From Pseudomonadales bacterium (lineage in GTDB: Bacteria > Pseudomonadota > Gammaproteobacteria > Pseudomonadales > Azotimanducaceae), in assembly GCA_028822125.1 (NCBI GenBank), contig JAPKEK010000161.1:1-6006 (forward strand): 6,006 nucleotides of DNA, given 5' to 3'. The notes beneath the pieces are model-generated. The model ran no database searches and was not told the DNA's origin. It was given only the letters and a program-made list of their open reading frames with translations. Both the position numbers and the translations under genes were made by a program. Shown here piece after piece: positions 1 to 5,108 of this stretch (the first letter of the stretch is position 1; each line of letters starts with the position of its first letter).

Positions 1-670
1 CCGTGATAGACGCCGTTGGCAAGCCAAAAAAAGGTGCAAAAACTGAGTGCTTTCGACCATTATCCTGGTCCGGGGCATACCAGACGATATGACCGTTACG
101 CAGGTTCTGTACGACTTTTCGAATATTCTTGTGCTCTATCGCTTCAGGAAAATTCCTGTTACGGCCTCGGGTCATAACGGCTTCAATTAATTTGTTTTTG
201 TTGGTTTTGTACATCACATCAAAGGGTTTGTGGGTGGCCAGCACAGCCCCGGCAAAATCCAGGGTTGCCTGGTGTATCCCTACCAGGAGTATTCCCTGGG
301 AGCTGTTTTTCATGGTTTGCAGGTGTTCTAGGCCATGGATTTTCACCCGATTTCGGTATTGCTTAGGGTCACTTAACCAGACCGCAGTAGTTTCGATCAG
401 TCCTATACCGGTTGAACGAAATACCTGCCTGGTTTTTTCCTCCTGTTCGCGGTCACTTAACTGTGGAAAGCTGAGCTTGAGATTGACCCTGGTAATATTG
501 CGGCGCCTGCTGGCGAATCGGTAGCCAATCCAGCCAACCAGTTCACCTGCACGAATCCTGCCATTTTGAGGTAGTTGTGTGGTCAGCCAGGCCAGACCCA
601 GCAGCAGCCAGATGAGCCAGTATCGAGGGTGTTTAAGCTCGTGGTCAGATAGTAGGGGTGGTTTAGGCAA
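1..670 (-). CDS. lpxL: Lipid A late acyltransferase, LpxL/HtrB family (3' end outside the window)
   Basis: This inner-membrane enzyme transfers a fatty acyl chain from acyl-ACP to Kdo2-lipid IVA late in lipid A synthesis. The reading frame is open for 223 codons to the window edge; the family is about 300 residues, so roughly 80 C-terminal residues are missing. Seen: an N-terminal hydrophobic segment rich in W and L at about residues 18-32; the HX4D/E catalytic motif as HQATLD (H133, D138); TRGR at 167-170; and the family block WYAPDQDNGRK at 197-207 followed by FAPFFG at 211-216. The start is a TTG at 668-670. An in-frame TAG lies about 23 codons upstream with no ATG or GTG between, and AGGGA (676-680) sits five bases before the TTG. 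The gene is divergent from waaA, which makes the LpxL substrate. LpxL is chosen over LpxP or LpxM by general resemblance; the acyl chain and position cannot be read from sequence. Confidence 0.92.
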   Translation of the reverse strand, partial: MPKPPLLSDHELKHPRYWLIWLLLGLAWLTTQLPQNGRIRAGELVGWIGYRFASRRRNITRVNLKLSFPQLSDREQEEKTRQVFRSTGIGLIETTAVWLSDPKQYRNRVKIHGLEHLQTMKNSSQGILLVGIHQATLDFAGAVLATHKPFDVMYKTNKNKLIEAVMTRGRNRNFPEAIEHKNIRKVVQNLRNGHIVWYAPDQDNGRKHSVFAPFFGLPTASIT

Positions 671-675
671 GATTG

Positions 676-680
676 TCCCT
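676..680 (-). promoter_or_regulatory. Shine-Dalgarno site fixing the TTG start of lpxL
   Basis: On the minus strand this reads AGGGA, five bases before the TTG at 670-668. It is the only purine-rich anti-16S match near a possible start in this frame, so it supports the non-ATG start. Confidence 0.6.
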
Positions 681-695
681 GAGTTAAAAACGTTT

Positions 696-701
696 ATTGT
701 A
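696..701 (-). promoter_or_regulatory. Candidate sigma-70 -10 box for lpxL
   Basis: The minus strand reads TACAAT, five of six matches to TATAAT. Transcription would begin near 689 and leave a leader of about 20 bases containing the AGGGA site. No convincing -35 box lies at 16-18 bases upstream, so this rests on the -10 match and position alone. Confidence 0.35.
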
Positions 702-734
702 AAGTGAAATGCCAGTCGAGTAGAGACTTGATTA

Positions 735-743
735 TGCTAGTAT
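735..743 (+). promoter_or_regulatory. Candidate extended -10 promoter toward the small ORF and waaA
   Basis: TGCTAGTAT fits the extended -10 form TGn-TATAAT with four of six hexamer matches. No good -35 is visible, which is tolerated in extended -10 promoters. Initiation near 750 would fall inside the dyad at 742-760, which would suit repression or an early hairpin in the transcript. The call is weak and positional. Confidence 0.3.
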
Positions 744-760
744 CCAAGGATTCTTTGGAT
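742..760. promoter_or_regulatory. 19-base dyad (operator-like or RNA hairpin) between lpxL and waaA
   Basis: ATCCAAGGATTCTTTGGAT is symmetric about base 751. Eight of nine arm pairs are Watson-Crick and the remaining pair (748/754) is G-T. It lies between the divergent promoter candidates and just upstream of the small ORF at 772. As DNA it could be the binding site of a dimeric regulator. As RNA, the six-to-seven pair stem would hold the TTTGGAT that is the only Shine-Dalgarno-like stretch before the ATG at 772. The symmetry is seen; the function is inferred. Confidence 0.4.
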
Positions 761-771
761 GAATAACTGGA

Positions 772-909
772 ATGATTCACAATATTGAAGCTGGCCAGGG
801 AAACGAAGGTATTTTTTTGCTCTGCTGGCAGCGATATCTGGCTGGTCAACATCATTATTTTCGTCTGTGGTTATTGAAATGGGGCCTTGCAGAGTTTCGA
901 CAGTTGTGA
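772..909 (+). CDS. Possible 45-residue protein or leader peptide overlapping the waaA start
   Basis: The ORF runs from ATG at 772 to TGA at 907-909, with an in-frame TGA just upstream at 760-762, so 772 is the only ATG. I do not recognise the protein. It begins MIHNIEAGQGNEG and continues with a segment rich in aromatic residues, leucine and histidine (LLCWQRY, HHYFRLWLLKWG), and has no Cys pair or obvious signal peptide. Its stop overlaps the waaA ATG by one base (TGATG), the classic arrangement for translational coupling, and waaA itself has no good Shine-Dalgarno site. Its own ribosome site is weak (GGAT at 757-760, 11 bases away). It may be a real small gene, a leader whose translation feeds waaA, or chance. 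Confidence 0.35.
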   Translation: MIHNIEAGQGNEGIFLLCWQRYLAGQHHYFRLWLLKWGLAEFRQL

Positions 910-2177
910 TGGTGCGACATCTATATACTTTCGTTTTTACTATCCTGTTACCTGTTGTAATAATCCGACAACTGGTTCGCTCGCTCAGGCAAAAAGCATA
1001 CCGACAGCAGATCCAGCATAGATTTGGGTTTGTACCCGAGCTGGCCAGTGGCAATCAGGTTATATGGCTGCACGCAGTTTCGGCGGGTGAGAGCATTGCT
1101 GCAATTCCTCTGGTAGAAAAACTGCTTGCCAGGAATTTTGACATTGTTATGACTAATATGACCCCCGCGGGAAGGCAGCAGGTTAACCAGCATCTGGGTG
1201 ATCGAGTGCTGAATTATTACGCACCCTATGATCTGCCTGGTTTTGTCGCCCGTTTTCTTTCTCGCATACGGCCCTGTGTGCTACTCACTATGGAAACGGA
1301 ACTCTGGCCAAATACCATCCACGTGTGTGCTGCCCAATCGGTTTCTGTGATATTGATTAATGGTCGGTTGTCGGAGAAGTCCTATCAGGGGTATCGGCGG
1401 TGGCCGGCGCTGACTTATCCAATGTTGGAGAAGATTAGTTGGTTTGCCCTGCAATCACCCTCGCATTTGGCTCGTTTTAGTAATCTGGGTGTGGCTGAGA
1501 GTCGTATGATGGTGACGGGCAGTATTAAATTTGATCAGCGGCTGCCGGCAGATTTTGAAGACCGAAAGGCACGCTTCAACTGCCCCTTTCAGGGGCGTCG
1601 GGTGTTGATGGCGGCGAGTACTCACCCGGGTGAGGAAAAGCTAATGCTCGAGGTTTATCAATCCCTGAAAACAGAAATTCCGGATTTAATACTGGTGCTT
1701 GCCCCAAGACATACTAAGCGGAGTTCGGCCATCGAAAAGTTAGTGGCGCAGCATCAGCTGCAATCGGTAAGCCACTACCGACAGGAGGCGGTTACCGCTG
1801 ACAAGGACGTGTACCTGCTGGATGTTATGGGTGAGCTTATCTATTTTTATGGTTTATCCGAGCTAGCTTTCGTCGGCGGCAGTTTAATTCCCCGGGGCGG
1901 TCATAACTTTATGGAGGCGGCACTGGCTGGTACTGCCATTGTCTCTGGAGACTCGCTTTACAATTTCGAGGCGATTGCTGAAGAGTTCCAGGCAGCGGGT
2001 GCCATGGCGGTTGTGGAGACTCCCAGGCAGCTGCTAAGCGAGGTGCGAGCTTTGCTGAGTGACCCTGACAGGCGCTCCAGCATGCAGGCCCTTGCCTATC
2101 AAACAGTGTTAAAGCAGCAGGGTGCGTTGCAGCTGGTTGAAGCTGAATTAAAGAATCGTATTAAGCTGGGAATTTGA
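909..2177 (+). CDS. waaA: 3-deoxy-D-manno-octulosonic acid (Kdo) transferase
   Basis: WaaA (KdtA) transfers Kdo from CMP-Kdo to lipid IVA at the inner face of the cytoplasmic membrane, starting the lipopolysaccharide core. The 422-residue product matches the family length (E. coli 425). Seen in order: an N-terminal hydrophobic anchor (about residues 4-19); YRQQIQHRFGF at 31-41; HAVSAGES at 55-62 with E61 at the position of the catalytic base; TNMTPAG at 82-88; METELWPN at 128-135; the second Rossmann domain with STHPGEE at 237-243, APRH at 265-268, GEL at 308-310, and FVGGS...RGGHN at 321-333 with E336 in the nucleotide-sugar binding region. I chose ATG 909 because the N-terminus then aligns with known WaaA starts; the frame stays open upstream to a GTG at 867. 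No strong ribosome site precedes 909. Whether it adds one Kdo or two cannot be told from sequence. Confidence 0.96.
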   Translation: MVRHLYTFVFTILLPVVIIRQLVRSLRQKAYRQQIQHRFGFVPELASGNQVIWLHAVSAGESIAAIPLVEKLLARNFDIVMTNMTPAGRQQVNQHLGDRVLNYYAPYDLPGFVARFLSRIRPCVLLTMETELWPNTIHVCAAQSVSVILINGRLSEKSYQGYRRWPALTYPMLEKISWFALQSPSHLARFSNLGVAESRMMVTGSIKFDQRLPADFEDRKARFNCPFQGRRVLMAASTHPGEEKLMLEVYQSLKTEIPDLILVLAPRHTKRSSAIEKLVAQHQLQSVSHYRQEAVTADKDVYLLDVMGELIYFYGLSELAFVGGSLIPRGGHNFMEAALAGTAIVSGDSLYNFEAIAEEFQAAGAMAVVETPRQLLSEVRALLSDPDRRSSMQALAYQTVLKQQGALQLVEAELKNRIKLGI

Positions 2178-2466
2178 GCCAGCCCGATGATCTGCTTGCT
2201 ATTTGCTTTATCTGCAGACCGCTATCCAGCGGCGGACTGCAACCGGGTTGCCGGTCGAGCCGAGCGGTCGGTGCCCTGTTTTCTCTGGATAAATTAAAGG
2301 GTTCTTTTTAACGGCTGTTATCCTGGAGTAGAACAGAACAGGCATCTATTTATCATTATGTTTAGTGCGAGCCTAAGGCACAACGCCCATTCGGATTACC
2401 GCGTTAAACCGATAAAAAAGCAATCGCTAAACGTGATAGGCTTAACCATTCTCCGGGATGGATTTT
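2178..2466. other. Non-coding gap after waaA with a GC-rich triple-hairpin block
   Basis: No credible gene lies here. Three small hairpins follow one another at 2214-2271. The first has GCAG-A-CCGC (2214-2222) facing GCGG-A-CTGC (2232-2240) with one A-A mismatch. The second has ACCGG (2242-2246), loop GTTG, and CCGGT (2251-2255). The third has CCGA (2260-2263), loop GCGG, and TCGG (2268-2271). A short T-run (2279-2282) follows, then an A/T-rich mini-hairpin AAAG-GGTT-CTTT with trailing T residues near 2296-2310. The block may end the waaA transcript, be a REP-like element, or be a structured RNA. Beyond 2310 I see only AT-rich sequence and a small GCCTAAGGC palindrome near 2373, with no clear promoter. 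Confidence 0.45.
2260..2310 (+). terminator. Weak candidate terminator for waaA
   Basis: The last GC hairpin (CCGA/TCGG, 2260-2271) is followed seven bases later by TTTT, and an AAAG/CTTT mini-hairpin with extra T residues lies just downstream. Neither is a textbook intrinsic terminator, because the stems are short and the first T-run is detached. Placement directly after waaA and before a long gap is the main support. Confidence 0.3.
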
Positions 2467-2943
2467 ATGAGTAAAGCAGGGTTCAAGAAAAATCAGCGTT
2501 ATGTTCCTGATCTGGTCAGGGATATAGCAACCTGTGATGCTAACTACATTAGGTTGCAGCAGCTTTTCCCTGCCATGGATAAAGACGATCACCTTGAATT
2601 TGGCTTGCCCGGTTTATCTGAAGAAGTGGATCGGGTCAGGCTATCCGTTATTGAACGCTGTCCCTATACCACTTGCCTGCGAATCCAGGTGACGGCGGAT
2701 GAATTGCAATGCCGGTGGTTGCAGTGGCCCAGTATGGAAGTCCGAATTTACCATGACCTGGCAACTGCTGAGGTGATTTGTTTTGATCATCATCGTTCAA
2801 TCCGGCAGCGCTATGAACAACCTAATCCAGATATGCATTTGTCGGATGAAAAGTCGCAGATAAATTGTTTTCTGGGTGAGCTGCTATCACAGTGCTTAAG
2901 TCGCGGTCAGGCACTTAATCCGCTACCAATTTGCGCTTCCTGA
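2467..2943 (+). CDS. yqiB: YqiB-like protein, DUF1249 family
   Basis: This is a soluble protein of 158 residues (E. coli YqiB is about 140) with no known biochemical role. It matches YqiB through RYVPDL and LQQLFP near the N-terminus, RLSVIER..YTT at about 58-69, the best-conserved stretch PSMEVRIYHD (88-97) followed by AEV, and DEKSQIN (117-123) before a final helix with CLSRG. No signal peptide or membrane segment is seen. ATG 2467 is preferred because GGATGGA lies about five bases upstream; the in-frame ATG at 2458 has no usable ribosome site and would add three residues. In E. coli yqiB lies between nudF and cpdA, upstream of yqiA and parE; here those three are absent from the flanking gaps and parE follows directly after 249 bases. 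That shared position supports the family call but not a function. Confidence 0.92.
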   Translation: MSKAGFKKNQRYVPDLVRDIATCDANYIRLQQLFPAMDKDDHLEFGLPGLSEEVDRVRLSVIERCPYTTCLRIQVTADELQCRWLQWPSMEVRIYHDLATAEVICFDHHRSIRQRYEQPNPDMHLSDEKSQINCFLGELLSQCLSRGQALNPLPICAS

Positions 2944-2966
2944 TATCGCTTAGTTTCGTTTAACGC

Positions 2967-2972
2967 TATACT
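2967..2972 (+). promoter_or_regulatory. Candidate -10 box upstream of parE
   Basis: TATACT matches TATAAT at five of six positions. It lies 24 bases after the yqiB stop and would give parE a leader of roughly 215 bases that includes the stem-loops at 2999-3092. No -35 of quality is found at 16-18 bases. A near-palindrome TTGGTTAACTAA (2989-3000) lies just downstream and could be an operator. Confidence 0.25.
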
Positions 2973-3048
2973 CTAACGCCATCGAGTTTTGGTTAACTAA
3001 GGTGGGTGTTCCTGCTTGGTGATAGTGAGTCGAATCATCTGTGTCAGC

Positions 3049-3094
3049 AAAAGGTCCGCAGGCCACCTTTTGGCTTCGGCACGCTGCCGTTTGT
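3049..3094 (+). terminator. Tandem stem-loops between yqiB and parE (terminator or attenuator candidate)
   Basis: The first stem is perfect over seven pairs: AAAAGGT (3049-3055) with ACCTTTT (3065-3071). It can be extended by AGC/GGCT across a single bulge. The second is CGGCA (3077-3081), loop CGC, TGCCG (3085-3089), followed by TTTGT. The T-run is short, so intrinsic termination would be modest. The simplest reading is the end of the yqiB transcript. If transcription from upstream reads through toward parE, the same structure could act as an attenuator, since AAGGTGG (2999-3005) can compete for CCACCTT (3063-3069). Confidence 0.4.
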
Positions 3095-3108
3095 CCGTAT
3101 CCAAACAA

Positions 3109-3153
3109 ATTACTAGTCGATATTACTAGTTGAAGTTATTAATTGAAGTTATA
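3109..3153 (+). repeat. AT-rich 13-base tandem repeat upstream of parE
   Basis: There are about three and a half copies with a 13-base period. Copy 1 is ATTACTAGTCGAT (3109), copy 2 ATTACTAGTTGAA (3122), copy 3 GTTATTAATTGAA (3135), and a partial fourth starts GTTATA (3148). Copies 1 and 2 differ at two positions, while copy 3 shares its end with copy 2. The array lies 40-84 bases before the parE ATG, where promoter elements are expected; TTGAAG at 3130 and 3143 and TATAGG at 3150 are weak -35 and -10 look-alikes with poor spacing. It may be a set of regulator sites or simple slippage. Confidence 0.6.
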
Positions 3154-3192
3154 GGCAAAATTTTTAGTCAATGAGAATGGTTTAATTTAGCT

Positions 3193-5091
3193 ATGGCAGG
3201 TTCCTATCAAGCAGATTCAATAGAAGTTTTAGAAGGCCTTGAACCGGTGCGTAAACGGCCCGGGATGTATACTGATACCACCAGACCCAACCATCTGGCT
3301 CAGGAGGTCGTCGATAATTGTGTCGATGAAGCCCTCGAAGGGCATGCCACAGAAATTCGCGTTACGCTCCGTGCTGACGGTTCAATGTCAGTCAGTGATA
3401 ATGGTCGCGGCATGCCTGTCGACATCCATAAGACTGAAAAGGTTTCGGGCGTAGAGCTGATCTTGACGCGCCTGCACTCGGGCGCGAAATTTAATAACGA
3501 CAACTACAGGTTTTCGGGTGGACTACACGGGGTGGGGGTCTCGGTGGTGAACGCGCTATCGGAAAGCTTTGAAGTATTTATAAAACGAGATGGCAAGTTG
3601 TACCATATGGCCTTCCAGGGAGGAGAAAAAAAATCTGATTTGACCGTCAAGGACACTATTAATAAACGTAACACAGGCACGCTTATTAATTTTCGACCTG
3701 ACCCTGATTATTTTGATTCCCCCAAATTTTCTGTAACCCGCCTGAAACATCTGCTACGCGCTAAAGCAGTTCTGTGCCCGGGTTTAAGAGTGTTTTTCAC
3801 CGATGATACGGCAGCCGAAGACGAGCGAGTGTTTGAATGGCATTATGAATCTGGCCTGGAAGACTATCTGCATGCGGAACTTCGCGGTTATGAATTGTTA
3901 CCTCTGTTACCTTTTACCGGGTCCATGGTGGGTAAGGAAGAAGCTGTTGATTGGGCGGTCCAGTGGCTTCCGGAAGGCGGCGCGATTATTGCTGAAAGCT
4001 ACGTCAACCTGATTCCAACGGGCCAAGGGGGTACCCATGTCAATGGCTTGAGATCAGGATTGCTTGAAGCTCTGCGGGAATTTTGTGAATTCCGTAATCT
4101 GGTACCCAGAGGATTGAAAATCTCCGGTGAAGACATCTGGGAGCGATGCTGTTATGTGCTTTCTGCAAAAATGCTCGATCCTCAGTTTACAGGCCAGACG
4201 AAAGAGCGACTCAACAGCCGGCAGATCGTGGCGTTTATATCCAATGCTGTCAAAGATAGTTTCAGCCTGTGGTTGAACCACCATGTGGAAGACGGTCAGA
4301 AACTGGCTGAGATGGCTATATTAAATGCACAGACCAGATTACGGGCAGGAAAGAAAGTTGCGCGAAAGAAGGTTACCATGGGTCCCGCCCTGCCTGGGAA
4401 GTTAACGGACTGTTCCTGCCAGGACGCCATGCAGGGAGAATTATTTTTGGTTGAAGGGGATTCGGCGGGCGGATCTGCCAAGCAGGCAAGAGACCGGGAA
4501 ACCCAGGCGATCATGCCACTCAAAGGTAAGATCCTGAACACCTGGGAGGTTGATTCCAGTGATATCCTGGCTTCCCAGGAAGTCCATGACATATCAGTTG
4601 CTTTGGGTATTGATCCTGGCTCACGTGATTTGAAGGGTCTGCGTTATGGCAAGGTGTGTATTCTTGCCGATGCCGATTCTGATGGACTACATATTTCCAG
4701 TTTGCTGATTGCCTTGTTCGTGCGGCATTTTCCCGCTTTAGTAGCCGAAGGTCATGTATTTGTTGCCATGCCACCTTTGTATCGGGTCGATGTAGGCAAA
4801 GAAGTGTTTTATGCCCTGGATGAAGCTGAACGACTGGCGATTCTCGATAGAATCGAGAGCCAGAAACTGAAAGGAAAAGTCGCTGTTCAGCGATTCAAGG
4901 GATTGGGTGAAATGAATGCGCTACAGCTCAGGGAGACAGCCATGGCGGTCGATACAAGACGCCTGGTGCGTTTGAAGATTGACAATGAAGACACTGCTAA
5001 TGAATTACTGGACATGCTGTTGTCCAAAAAACGGGCTTCGGATAGAAAATCCTGGCTCGAGAGTAAGGGCGATCGAGCCGAGATAATATAA
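3193..5091 (+). CDS. parE: DNA topoisomerase IV subunit B (ATPase subunit)
   Basis: ParE binds and hydrolyses ATP to drive strand passage by the ParC2ParE2 tetramer, which unlinks daughter chromosomes. The 632-residue product matches E. coli ParE (630). Seen: the GHKL ATPase domain with E38 and N42 in EVVDNCVDEAL, DNGRGMP at 69-75, and the ATP lid GGLHGVGVSVVNALS at 109-123; transducer QTK at 335-337 with K337 contacting ATP; the TOPRIM domain with VEGDSAGG at 420-427 (E421) and DADSD at 493-497 (D493, D495, D497 as metal ligands), preceded by PLKGKILN at 442-449; and the C-terminal RFKGLGEMN at 567-575. ParE is chosen over GyrB by length, by the lack of the GyrB C-terminal insertion, and by NTWEV after KIL. 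The first codons match ParE starts, though no strong ribosome site precedes the ATG. parC follows after 17 bases. Confidence 0.98.
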   Translation: MAGSYQADSIEVLEGLEPVRKRPGMYTDTTRPNHLAQEVVDNCVDEALEGHATEIRVTLRADGSMSVSDNGRGMPVDIHKTEKVSGVELILTRLHSGAKFNNDNYRFSGGLHGVGVSVVNALSESFEVFIKRDGKLYHMAFQGGEKKSDLTVKDTINKRNTGTLINFRPDPDYFDSPKFSVTRLKHLLRAKAVLCPGLRVFFTDDTAAEDERVFEWHYESGLEDYLHAELRGYELLPLLPFTGSMVGKEEAVDWAVQWLPEGGAIIAESYVNLIPTGQGGTHVNGLRSGLLEALREFCEFRNLVPRGLKISGEDIWERCCYVLSAKMLDPQFTGQTKERLNSRQIVAFISNAVKDSFSLWLNHHVEDGQKLAEMAILNAQTRLRAGKKVARKKVTMGPALPGKLTDCSCQDAMQGELFLVEGDSAGGSAKQARDRETQAIMPLKGKILNTWEVDSSDILASQEVHDISVALGIDPGSRDLKGLRYGKVCILADADSDGLHISSLLIALFVRHFPALVAEGHVFVAMPPLYRVDVGKEVFYALDEAERLAILDRIESQKLKGKVAVQRFKGLGEMNALQLRETAMAVDTRRLVRLKIDNEDTANELLDMLLSKKRASDRKSWLESKGDRAEII

Positions 5092-5108
5092 ATCATCAGG
5101 AATAGCTT

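Noticed and set aside
129..524. 131-codon open frame on the + strand
   Set aside because: It lies antisense to the lpxL-like gene, whose catalytic motifs are unmistakable in the opposite frame; its translation has no recognisable domain.
867..908. GTG at 867 as the waaA start
   Set aside because: It would add 14 residues not seen in WaaA N-termini, and no ribosome site precedes it. ATG 909 places the hydrophobic anchor at the very N-terminus as in the family.
737..1193. Two open frames on the minus strand over the waaA 5' end
   Set aside because: They are antisense to waaA and the small ORF, show no family motifs, and begin or end inside conserved waaA sequence.
2187..2297. 36-codon ORF beginning MICLLFALSAD just after waaA
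   Set aside because: It has no ribosome site and runs through the GC-rich hairpin block; the hydrophobic start is probably chance.
2404..2592. 62-codon minus-strand frame over the start of yqiB
   Set aside because: It is antisense to the clearly conserved YqiB-like protein and has no motif of its own.
2999..3092. tRNA or known riboswitch in the yqiB-parE spacer
   Set aside because: No cloverleaf, TTCGA arm with acceptor stem, or riboswitch core motif that I recognise can be assembled from the stems.
4842..4858. Seven-pair hairpin TCTCGAT-AGA-ATCGAGA
   Set aside because: It sits inside parE, encodes ordinary residues (LDRIES) and has no T-run or promoter nearby; probably a chance palindrome in coding sequence.
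3239..5096. Several 64-98 codon frames on both strands inside parE
   Set aside because: All are shadows of a fully conserved 632-residue ParE and carry no independent support.
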